Origin: Bordetella parapertussis
Lineage (GTDB): Bacteria; Pseudomonadota; Gammaproteobacteria; Burkholderiales; Burkholderiaceae_D
Direction of reading: 5' to 3'
Length of the DNA stretch: 64,000 nucleotides
NCBI GenBank assembly: GCA_945866125.1
Contig: CAMBFZ010000018.1
Location: 1-64,000, forward strand
In this document: one piece after another, positions 42,829 to 50,260 of the stretch
Numbering within the stretch: the stretch's first letter is position 1
How the letters are laid out: the number at the start of each line of letters is the position of its first letter
Translations under genes and position numbers: made by a program
The notes under the pieces: generated by a model
Databases searched by the model: none
What the model saw: the letters and a program-made list of their open reading frames with translations, nothing else
Told to the model about the DNA's origin: nothing

Positions 42829-43098
42829 TTAGTGCTTCCAGCTCAGCGTAAAAGTGTCATCGTCCTCATCAAGATTTCCTGAGAGCGTCACGAGGTTGAT
42901 CTGCAGCTGCTGCAGGTCATACGGACGGCCAGTTTGTTCTTCGATGGTTTCGCGACGAATTACGAGCTTGCCCGGCGCATCGATTTTTACCAGCCCGGGT
43001 GAATACACCACTTGTGCCTCAGGGTTGTCGGCCACGATGGCATCGACCACTGGACGGGATTCCTCGTTAGCCTGAAAGGCGATGAAGACATTGGACAT
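42829..43098 (-). CDS. dmpM: Phenol hydroxylase P2 regulatory (effector) protein
   Basis: An 89-residue cofactor-less effector protein of the MmoB/DmpM family. It has MSNVFIAFQANEESRPVVDA and the conserved VIRRETIEEQTGRPYDLQQL. It binds the oxygenase and tunes activity and coupling. It lies 53 bp after P1 and 43 bp before the pseudo-P3. As the only P2 copy it must serve the catalytic P3 located 7 kb downstream. Confidence 0.95.
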   Translation of the reverse strand: MSNVFIAFQANEESRPVVDAIVADNPEAQVVYSPGLVKIDAPGKLVIRRETIEEQTGRPYDLQQLQINLVTLSGNLDEDDDTFTLSWKH

Positions 43099-43151
43099 AG
43101 TGGTTTTTCTCCGGTGATGGTGTGGTGATAGTTGTGTTAGGCGACTTGGTC

Positions 43152-44150
43152 TCAGACGGCCAGGCCGATTTTGGCGACGCGTGCATTAAATGCGTTTCGG
43201 GTGGCCGTTAAGGCATCCTGCCCTTGGTCTTTCAACGCAATTTCTGCCACCGGCGCAAGTGCGGCCTGAACCCGTTCGGCCCATACGCGAGTCCACTCGG
43301 ATAGCAGGGTCTTGTTTTCCTCGGATTCAGCAGCAGCCGCTTTTACCACTGCATCAACCCAGCGCGCACTTTCGTCGTGCCATTCGGGCATAAACGAGGT
43401 CAGCATCGCAATGCCAGTACCGCCCAGCAGCGTCAGATGTTCATCAACGAAGGAGCCGTAAATCAGTGGGTACAACATGCCGTCGAGCGCCAGATTTTGC
43501 GCAACGAAGATTTCCATCGGATCTTTCAGCACCAGTGTGTCTTCTACCAAGCGCCGCAGTACTTGCCAGCGTGGGTCATGCAGCCAATCGTTTTTGCCTG
43601 CGTCGAGAATGCCCGGCTCGTCCACTGCCAGACCGAGGCGAGTCAGATATTGGGCGATGCCAAGGTGATCCATCGAATGAAAAGTGGTCGCCGCTGTGAG
43701 CGCGGTACCGTAACCATAGGCCGCGATAAAGCAGTTGTTCATGTTGCCAGCCCATGCGACATGGCGCAGCGGCATGAGAACCTGAACCGCGCTTTCACGC
43801 ACGTCATCGGTCATCCGTGCTAGCAGGCCGCGGGCTTCAACAAATTGATAATTCGATTCGACCGCTTCTTGCTGACGTGCGCGCGCCATGGTCCAGGTGG
43901 CGTAGTAGTACTGACGCGGATCTTTCAAGACATACCAGTCCGCCAGCTTGATCGCCGAGCGCGATGCATCAAACAGCTCGTATTGCGGCTCCCAAGTCGG
44001 ACGGTAGTGAAAGTTCTGCGTGGGTTGCGCACCCAGAGTCGCTTCCTGGTAGCGCGTCGCTGGCTTGTCGCCGCCGATATATCGCGCCACATGAGAAAAG
44101 GTGTTGCGGGTTGGCTTGATTTCTTTAGCCTGCAGGTCAATGCTCGTCAT
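43152..44150 (-). CDS. dmpL: Phenol hydroxylase P1 (beta) subunit
   Basis: A 332-residue beta subunit of the ferritin-like fold without metal site. Family blocks include RYQEATLGAQPTQNFHYRPT, LKDPRQYYYATWTMARARQQ and MPLRHVAWAGNMNNCFIAAY. It forms the oxygenase core with P3 and P4. The ATG overlaps the end of P0 by 14 bp, so the two are translationally coupled. There is one copy only, in contrast to duplicated P3 and P4. Confidence 0.95.
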   Translation of the reverse strand: MTSIDLQAKEIKPTRNTFSHVARYIGGDKPATRYQEATLGAQPTQNFHYRPTWEPQYELFDASRSAIKLADWYVLKDPRQYYYATWTMARARQQEAVESNYQFVEARGLLARMTDDVRESAVQVLMPLRHVAWAGNMNNCFIAAYGYGTALTAATTFHSMDHLGIAQYLTRLGLAVDEPGILDAGKNDWLHDPRWQVLRRLVEDTLVLKDPMEIFVAQNLALDGMLYPLIYGSFVDEHLTLLGGTGIAMLTSFMPEWHDESARWVDAVVKAAAAESEENKTLLSEWTRVWAERVQAALAPVAEIALKDQGQDALTATRNAFNARVAKIGLAV

Positions 44151-44418
44151 GCTGCTCTCCTAGCTTGGCTCCCACCGCGTCGGTGAGAAATTCCACGTTG
44201 TTGTTTTTACAAAATTCGTTGAACTGCGGTTCCGGCAGCGCGAGCTCGACCGACATGTCGGGCCAGCCCACCGAAAATTCGAAGGCCACAATACCGTTGG
44301 CCTGACGATTAACAATCCGAACGTAGCGTCGTGCCAGCGTCGCTGCATCGGTTGAAATAGCGTCAAGCCCGCTGGAGGTTTCCGGGCTGCCCGACGCTTT
44401 TGGCTCATCGCTAATCAT
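44137..44418 (-). CDS. dmpK: Phenol hydroxylase P0 (assembly) protein
   Basis: A 93-residue protein. RRYVRIVNRQANGIVAFEFS and VGWPDMSVELALPEPQFNEF are the DmpK/PhK signature. P0 is thought to help activate or assemble the oxygenase with iron. ATG 44418 is chosen as it gives the family length; the frame remains open upstream into the promoter. It is the first gene after the sigma54 promoter at 44466-44481. Confidence 0.92.
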   Translation of the reverse strand: MISDEPKASGSPETSSGLDAISTDAATLARRYVRIVNRQANGIVAFEFSVGWPDMSVELALPEPQFNEFCKNNNVEFLTDAVGAKLGEQHDEH

Positions 44419-44465
44419 CACTGGCCTTTTTTGTATATGAGTTATGGCTTTTCCGAATACCAATA

Positions 44466-44481
44466 GGCAATACGCATGCCA
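44466..44481 (-). promoter_or_regulatory. Sigma54 (-24/-12) promoter of the phenol operon
   Basis: The minus strand reads TGGCATGCGTATTGCC, matching TGGCAC-N5-TTGC with GG and GC at the required ten-base spacing. Predicted transcription starts about 12 bases further, leaving a leader of roughly 35-40 bases before dmpK. A sigma54 activator of the DmpR type is encoded divergently, as expected. Confidence 0.85.
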
Positions 44482-44580
44482 GCTGCGGCCAAGAGTTCAA
44501 GAAATCTCGATAAATTTGAAAAAGCTGTTGATTTATAAGGGTCATGCGCATTATTGGTGAACTTATAAAAATCTTAATTT

Positions 44581-44684
44581 TTTGATGAAAAGCGGTATTC
44601 AGACAAAAATTTTTGATCATTTAGAGTAATTCCAACGTGATAATTTGATGAAATGGTGAATCGTGATATGTCGGGCATCAAAAA
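44581..44684. promoter_or_regulatory. Candidate DmpR upstream activating sequences
   Basis: TTTGATGAAA (44581-44590), TTTGATCAT (44612-44620) and TTTGATGAAA (44644-44653) are direct repeats spaced 31 and 32 bases, about three helical turns. An inverted copy, CATCAAA, is at 44676-44682. They resemble half-sites of the XylR/DmpR consensus (TTGATCAA type) and lie about 100-200 bp upstream of the -24 box, the usual enhancer distance. The rest of the 44419-44723 gap is AT-rich and shows no other gene. Confidence 0.55.
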
Positions 44685-44723
44685 AGTGATTGAAATTTTT
44701 CTAAAATTATCGATAATCAACCC

Positions 44724-46409
44724 ATGCCTCATCCTTTTTCACCACCGTTGCCACCGCTGCCGCAAGACGCCGATTTGCGGCGGCTGGTGCATTTTTCTGC
44801 GAGCGATGGGCGGATTTGGCTGGCCGGGCATCGGATGCTGCTGTTGCATGTCGAGGGCTTGGGGGCGTTGCGGCGGGAGTTAGTGCAAACCATTGGTAGC
44901 TTGCAGACCCGGCGGGTGTTGAAGCGGGCGGGTTATGCATCGGGCTTGCGCGATGCGGCGCTGGCGCGGCAGGTGCGGCCTTTGGCTTCCCCTTATGAGC
45001 AGTTCGCGGTGGGTCCGCAATTGCATATGCTCGAAGGTGCGGTGCAGGTCACGCCCGAGCACTTTGAGCTTGATCTTGACGCGGGTACGCATCTGGGTAT
45101 TTTTCGTTGGGATCACTCTTGGGAAGTGGAAGCCCATCTGCGCGATTTCGGGCCGCAGCACGAGCCGGTTTGCTGGATGCTGATTGGCTACGCATCCGGC
45201 TATGTCACCGGGTTCATGGGGCAGCCGGTGATTTACAAAGAAATGCAGTGTGCTGGTTGTGGCCATGAGCACTGCCTGATTGAAGGCCGTCCGCTGAAAG
45301 ACTGGCCCGATGCAGAACAACTCAAAGGCGACTATGAGGCCGATTCCTTGCTGGTACGAATGGAAGATCTGCATGCAGAGCTGGAAAGTCTGCGCACATC
45401 GCTGAGCCCGAGTGACGATCTTGGTGAGCTGATTGGTCGCGCGAAATCATTTCAAAGCGCGATTGCGTTATTGCGTAAGGCTGCGGCCACGCAGGTGACC
45501 GTATTGCTGACTGGCGAGACCGGCGTAGGCAAGGAGCGTTTTGCCCGCACGCTGCATGGCTTGAGTGCGCGTGCAGACAAACCCTTTGTGGCGATCAATT
45601 GCGCGGCCTTGCCGCATGAGCTTATTGAGAGCGAATTATTTGGTGCCGAGAAGGGCGCGTTTACTGGCGCAGGCTCGGCCCGTCAGGGACGTTTTGAGCG
45701 TGCAGATGGCGGCACACTATTTCTTGATGAGCTGGGTGAGTTACCCCTTTCAGCACAAGCCAAGCTGCTCCGCGTATTGCAAACCGGAGAGGTGGAACGG
45801 CTGGGCGCCACGCAGTCGCGTAAGGTCGATGTGCGTGTGGTGGCCGCTACCAATGTAGACCTCGAAGCGGCGGCAGACGCTGGGCGTTTCCGGCGCGATT
45901 TGATGTATCGGCTTAATGTTTATCCGATTGCGATTCCGCCTCTGCGTGAGCGGGTGGACGATATCGAGCCGCTAGCAAATCATTTGCTGCAAAAATTCAC
46001 GGCACAGCACAACAAGCGCGTAGCCGGTATTACAGATAAAGCGATGGACGCGATGCGCCGTTATGCGTGGCCCGGCAATGTGCGCGAACTTGAAAATCTG
46101 ATTGAGCGCGGCTTGATCATTGCATCACCCGGACAGATGGTCGATGTTGGCGATCTGTTTGCCATTCCTGCCAACAGCGACGTTATTACGGTTAATGCAT
46201 CGGGCGCACTGCAGCAAGGGGTGCCGGCCAACATTGAAGGATTGTTCGAAGATTTGCAAAAGCGCGGTCTCAGTATTGACGCCCTTGAAGATGGCTTGAT
46301 TCAGCAGGCCGTCAGTACCGCCGGCGGCAATTTGTCTGCGGCGGCGCGATTGCTGGGTCTGACTCGTCCGCAGCTTAGCTACCGGCTTCAAAAAATCAAG
46401 AACCGCTGA
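44724..46409 (+). CDS. dmpR: DmpR/PoxR-type sigma54-dependent activator
   Basis: A 561-residue phenol sensor. The N-terminal XylR-N/V4R sensory domain (about 20-200) has Cys150, Cys176, Cys179 and Cys184 in a zinc-binding arrangement. The AAA+ domain has Walker A GETGVGKE (264-271), the sigma54 contact loop GAFTGA (311-316) and Walker B GGTLFLDELGE. A C-terminal Fis-type helix-turn-helix (NLSAAARLLGLTRPQLSYRL) follows. It is divergent from the phenol operon with a shared 305-bp control region. An intrinsic terminator follows. Length is within a few residues of known DmpR. Confidence 0.95.
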   Translation: MPHPFSPPLPPLPQDADLRRLVHFSASDGRIWLAGHRMLLLHVEGLGALRRELVQTIGSLQTRRVLKRAGYASGLRDAALARQVRPLASPYEQFAVGPQLHMLEGAVQVTPEHFELDLDAGTHLGIFRWDHSWEVEAHLRDFGPQHEPVCWMLIGYASGYVTGFMGQPVIYKEMQCAGCGHEHCLIEGRPLKDWPDAEQLKGDYEADSLLVRMEDLHAELESLRTSLSPSDDLGELIGRAKSFQSAIALLRKAAATQVTVLLTGETGVGKERFARTLHGLSARADKPFVAINCAALPHELIESELFGAEKGAFTGAGSARQGRFERADGGTLFLDELGELPLSAQAKLLRVLQTGEVERLGATQSRKVDVRVVAATNVDLEAAADAGRFRRDLMYRLNVYPIAIPPLRERVDDIEPLANHLLQKFTAQHNKRVAGITDKAMDAMRRYAWPGNVRELENLIERGLIIASPGQMVDVGDLFAIPANSDVITVNASGALQQGVPANIEGLFEDLQKRGLSIDALEDGLIQQAVSTAGGNLSAAARLLGLTRPQLSYRLQKIKNR

Positions 46410-46417
46410 CAGCCCTT

Positions 46418-46444
46418 CCGTGCAGCGATGCACGGCCTGTTTTT
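46418..46444 (+). terminator. Intrinsic terminator after dmpR
   Basis: ccgtgca (46418-46424) and tgcacgg (46429-46435) form a hairpin with loop gcga, followed by cctgttttt. It ends 35 bp after the dmpR stop and separates it from the GntR gene. Confidence 0.8.
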
Positions 46445-46507
46445 AATAAGCGCAAAAGCGTTTCAGCCACTGCGTAATGTGTGATTCATGCGATGTAAAA
46501 AAGAAAA

Positions 46508-47233
46508 ATGGCAAAAAAATCAATCATGCAATTAGTGTCGTCCGATTCGCCTACTGGCGTAACGGCTTACCGGACACTAATCGAAAGAACCTACGGTCAA
46601 TTACGCGAGGACATTTTGCAGGGCGTGCTGGCGCCGGGTCAAAAACTATTGATCGAGCATTTGAAGGATCGTTACGAAGTTGGTGCAGGCACCTTGCGTG
46701 AAGCGCTGTCGCGGCTGGTCAGTGAAGCCTTAGTCAGTGCCGAAGGCCAGCGCGGATTTACGGTAGCACCCATCACGTTGGAAGATCTGATGGATATTAC
46801 GAACGTGCGCGTACATGTCGAAACCGAGGCACTACGGATTTCGATACGCCATGGCGGTGAGTTGTGGCGCAGACGACTACGTGACGCCTATCAGACTTTG
46901 TCCGACCTCGAGCAGCCTCTGATCCCGGGTAATGCACGGCGCTGGGAGGCGGCGAATTCCGGATTTCACGAGGCGTTGCTGTCGGCCTGTGACTCTATTT
47001 GGATGGTGCGTCTGGTACGACAGCTCACGCAGCATGGCGAGCGTTACCGGCGCTATGCAATTGGGCTGCACACCGGGCGCGATGTACATAGCGAGCATGC
47101 GCTGATTTTTGAGAGCGCAATGGCAGGACAGGATGCGCGCGCTGCGCTTGCGCTGGAATCGCATATTCGTGCCACACCCGAGCTGCTTGCGCTCACAATT
47201 CAAAGCGGCAATAACGTTTTCCAGAATTCCTGA
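46508..47233 (+). CDS. GntR-family (FadR/FCD-type) transcriptional regulator
   Basis: A 241-residue regulator. The winged helix region is YGQLREDILQGVLAPGQKLL followed by YEVGAGTLREALSRLVSEAL, and the C-terminal FCD helical domain spans about 95-230 with Asp and His residues typical of its metal/ligand site (EAANSGFHEALL, HGERYRR, SEHALIF). It lies between dmpR and the HMS hydrolase gene, same strand. Possible targets are the hydrolase gene and the phenol/meta genes; the inducer is unknown. Ribosome site is weak (aaaaag). Confidence 0.88.
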   Translation: MAKKSIMQLVSSDSPTGVTAYRTLIERTYGQLREDILQGVLAPGQKLLIEHLKDRYEVGAGTLREALSRLVSEALVSAEGQRGFTVAPITLEDLMDITNVRVHVETEALRISIRHGGELWRRRLRDAYQTLSDLEQPLIPGNARRWEAANSGFHEALLSACDSIWMVRLVRQLTQHGERYRRYAIGLHTGRDVHSEHALIFESAMAGQDARAALALESHIRATPELLALTIQSGNNVFQNS

Positions 47234-47273
47234 TAACGGTTTTATTTTCCATCTTATTTTTTAAAAAGGTCGT

Positions 47274-48116
47274 GTGATGAGTCATGCAATTCAGTCTGCC
47301 GAGATCGGCCAAAGCGTCATTTCAGGTGGCATCGCAGTAAATTATCATGATCACGGAAGTGGTTTTCCGGTGTTGATGATTCATGGGTCCGGCCCCGGCG
47401 TGAGCGCCTTCGTTAATTGGCGTCTGGTGATGCCTGAATTAGCCAAGCAGCGCCGGGTACTAGCGCCTGACATGGTGGGTTTTGGCTTTACCGAACGGCC
47501 GGCGGGCATGGTTTACAAGCTCGATAACTGGGTCGATCAGGCCATCGCGTTTCTCGATACGATGAATTTGCCGCAGGTTGATCTAGTCGGTAATTCTTTT
47601 GGCGGTGCGCTGTCGCTGGCACTCACGGTACGGCATCCCGAGCGGGTGCGTCGACTGGTATTGATGGGTGCAGCTGGGGTGTCATTTCCGATTACGCAAG
47701 AGCTCGACGATGTCTGGGGTTATGAACCGTCGTTTGAGAATATGCGCCGGATTATGGATGTCTTTGCGTATGACCGTAATCTGGTCAATGACGAGCTCGC
47801 CCGCTTGCGTTATGAAGCCAGTATCCGGCCCGGGTTTCAGGAAAGTTATGCGAGCATGTTTCCCGCGCCCAGACAGCGTTGGGTCGATGCACTGGCAACG
47901 GCCGATGACGCGATCGCAGGCATCTCGCATGAGACGCTGATCATTCATGGTCGGGAAGATAAAGTGATCCCGCTTGAGAATTCCTTGCGCCTGTCGCGGC
48001 TGATTGCACGCTCTCAGTTGCATGTATTCGGGCGTTGCGGTCATTGGACTCAGATCGAGCACGCCAAGCGATTTTCTCAGCTGGTGTCAAACTTCCTGGC
48101 CGAAGCGGATGCGTGA
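47274..48116 (+). CDS. dmpD: 2-hydroxymuconic semialdehyde hydrolase
   Basis: A 280-residue alpha/beta hydrolase. The oxyanion/nucleophile region is LMIHGSGPGVSAFVNWR and GNSFGGALSLA (Ser108); the catalytic Asp is in HGREDKVIP and the His in GRCGHWTQIEH. The length matches DmpD/XylF enzymes, which hydrolyse the ring-cleavage product to 2-hydroxypentadienoate and formate. In classic operons the gene lies after dmpC. Here it is about 18 kb away on the opposite strand beside the regulators. Confidence 0.92.
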   Translation: MMSHAIQSAEIGQSVISGGIAVNYHDHGSGFPVLMIHGSGPGVSAFVNWRLVMPELAKQRRVLAPDMVGFGFTERPAGMVYKLDNWVDQAIAFLDTMNLPQVDLVGNSFGGALSLALTVRHPERVRRLVLMGAAGVSFPITQELDDVWGYEPSFENMRRIMDVFAYDRNLVNDELARLRYEASIRPGFQESYASMFPAPRQRWVDALATADDAIAGISHETLIIHGREDKVIPLENSLRLSRLIARSQLHVFGRCGHWTQIEHAKRFSQLVSNFLAEADA

Positions 48117-48164
48117 TCGGCGCTGTGCGGACTATGTTGGATCTACCCGACGGCATCGTCGTGT

Positions 48165-49382
48165 TTAGTGACCGGTTGGGTGCGAATCGGTAGGCGTGTT
48201 GCGTATCAGATGCCGAAGAAAAAACAAACCCACGATAGGCCCTGGCAGTAGTAACCATGCTACCCGGCTGCCAAGCGACTCGACCTGACTGGTGATGAGT
48301 GTAATCGACACCACGCTAATCAAAAACCCGATGCTGTTTTGAACAGCCAGTGCACTGCCTACCAGCTCCGGTGGGCAGTGTTTTGCTGACACCGCCGAGA
48401 ATTGTGCCGAGTCGGCAATCACAGCGACGCCCCACAGTAAAAGCGCCGCTACCCCCACACCAACACTGGCCTGACTCAGAAACGGATAGAACCCGCACAG
48501 CAGACCCGACAGCGCTAGCGCGCCCGCCGCCACGCGCGGGCTGCCGATGCGGTGGCTCAGCAGACCACCGGCGATGCAGCCTGCCGCGCCGATGGCGATG
48601 ACCAGAAACGACAGCCCCGACACGGCCCGCGCCTGCGACGCTAGCGGGATGCTGCTTTGTTGAATGAGCACCGTGGCCAGAAAGGGCACCACCGTCCAGA
48701 ATGCATAGAGCTCCCACATGTGACCGAAGTAAGCAATGGCGGAAGAGCGGAAATTTTTGTTGGCGAATACGCGCAGTGCCGCGCCCCAGCGCAGCGTCGG
48801 GCGCGTCGCCGCACGAACCAGATGCGGGCCGTCACCAAGCAAAAAAACCAGTAGGCCACCCACCAAAGCCAGCCCACTCGCGCTCAGCACCACGCCTTGC
48901 CAGGACAGCTCGGCACCAACGGCACGCACGCCGTGCGGCAAGGCGGTGCCGACCGTCAGCATGGCCACCAGCAGGCCCAGTGTGGAGCCTGCCTGACCTT
49001 TGGTCCACGCGATCACCATCTTCATCCCCAGCGGATAAATCCCGGCCAGACAAAGGCCGATTGCAAAGCGCAGCACAATAGCCTGATCCAGTCCGGTGGC
49101 GAGCAACGCAAACACCGCATTAAACCCTGCGCCCAGCACACTGGCCAACGCAAAAATGCGACTGGCAGCAAAGCGATCCGCCAGCCCCGTGGTGGCCAGC
49201 AAGAGCGTGCCCAAGATGAACCCGATCTGTACCGCGCTGGTCAGCTGCCCCAGACCAACGGCGGTCAAATGCCACGAGCGGATCAGGTCCGGTGCAGCAC
49301 TGTTCGGGCTAAACCATAGTGAGGTGCCGAACAGCTGCGCAATGACGATGACTGCAACTGGGTGCGACTTGAGAAAATTCAT
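48165..49382 (-). CDS. MFS transporter
   Basis: A 405-residue protein of twelve hydrophobic segments. The first is FLKSHPVAVIVIAQLFGTSL and the cytoplasmic loop motif GLADRFAASRIF is the MFS A-motif variant. The length and topology fit a major facilitator exporter or importer. The ATG overlaps the enoyl-CoA hydratase stop by 4 bp (ATGA), making it the last gene of the ligase-hydratase-transporter operon. Substrate is likely the acid activated by the ligase (inference). Confidence 0.85.
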   Translation of the reverse strand: MNFLKSHPVAVIVIAQLFGTSLWFSPNSAAPDLIRSWHLTAVGLGQLTSAVQIGFILGTLLLATTGLADRFAASRIFALASVLGAGFNAVFALLATGLDQAIVLRFAIGLCLAGIYPLGMKMVIAWTKGQAGSTLGLLVAMLTVGTALPHGVRAVGAELSWQGVVLSASGLALVGGLLVFLLGDGPHLVRAATRPTLRWGAALRVFANKNFRSSAIAYFGHMWELYAFWTVVPFLATVLIQQSSIPLASQARAVSGLSFLVIAIGAAGCIAGGLLSHRIGSPRVAAGALALSGLLCGFYPFLSQASVGVGVAALLLWGVAVIADSAQFSAVSAKHCPPELVGSALAVQNSIGFLISVVSITLITSQVESLGSRVAWLLLPGPIVGLFFLRHLIRNTPTDSHPTGH

Positions 49383-50230
49383 TCGGCTTCGAAGCGTTGC
49401 GCACGCCAGGCCAGTGCGCTCTGCAGCCCGGTCGCACGCGCGATATCCATGAACTGCACTTTGTCGGGAGAGCCATGGGATTCAATCGCATGATCAATAT
49501 CGAGAGCCGATGCCAGTGCGGCCTCAAGCCCTTGAATATCATAGGTGCGCTGGATCGCTTTTTTGGTTTGCGTCACCAGATCAGGATCCATGCGGGCAAT
49601 GTTGCGGGCCACGCGCATCGCTTGCTCGAGATGGCCACCGGCCTCGGTGACTTCACTCACCAAACCCATCTCCATGGCGAGCTTGGCAGAGACCCGATCC
49701 TGCCCGCTAAAGATGATGCGCTTGGCGTGTTTGGGCGAGGCCATCCAGGGCAGCAGCATGGTGACGATACCGGCACCAAAGCGCAGCTCCGGCTCACCAA
49801 ATACGGCGTCTGCTCCCGCGATGGTGATATCGCACGCGAGCGCCATTTCGAAGGCGCCCGCTACGCAGGGCCCGTGTACCGCGGCGATGGTAGGCTTGGG
49901 GCAGCGCCAAAAGCGCATGGTGGTATCAAAGTCGAGCTGCAGGATTTCCTTCCAGACCTTGGCGCCTTGGGGGTTGCGTTCCATTTGGTCTTTGAGGTCA
50001 AAGCCGGATGAAAATCCCTTGCCGGCGCCGCTTAAAACCACCACCCGAATCGCTACGTCCTGCTCGAACGCTGTCATTGCCGCGTTAATCTCCAGCAGCA
50101 TTGTTTTGGATAGGGCGTTGACTCGTTCTGGTCGATGCAATTGCAGGTGGCCGACGCCATCGCTGACGTCGACGCGGATGGTCTCAAAATCTGGTGTTGC
50201 GTTTTTTTCTGATTTTTCTTGTGAGGTCAT
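49379..50230 (-). CDS. Enoyl-CoA hydratase/isomerase family protein
   Basis: A 283-residue crotonase. LHRPERVNALSKTMLLEI and VVLSGAGKGFSSGFDLKDQ are the CoA-binding and first oxyanion regions, and HGPCVAGAFEMALACDITIAG carries the second. The position of the catalytic glutamates shows Glu in AFEMALA and in FGEPELRFGAG. Crotonases hydrate, isomerise or cleave CoA thioesters. The partner CoA ligase is encoded 30 bp upstream. It does not resemble feruloyl-CoA hydratase/lyase closely, so the substrate is unknown. Confidence 0.88.
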   Translation of the reverse strand: MTSQEKSEKNATPDFETIRVDVSDGVGHLQLHRPERVNALSKTMLLEINAAMTAFEQDVAIRVVVLSGAGKGFSSGFDLKDQMERNPQGAKVWKEILQLDFDTTMRFWRCPKPTIAAVHGPCVAGAFEMALACDITIAGADAVFGEPELRFGAGIVTMLLPWMASPKHAKRIIFSGQDRVSAKLAMEMGLVSEVTEAGGHLEQAMRVARNIARMDPDLVTQTKKAIQRTYDIQGLEAALASALDIDHAIESHGSPDKVQFMDIARATGLQSALAWRAQRFEAE

Positions 50231-50260
50231 CGCGTATCCATGGCAGAAAAAAGTAAAAAA

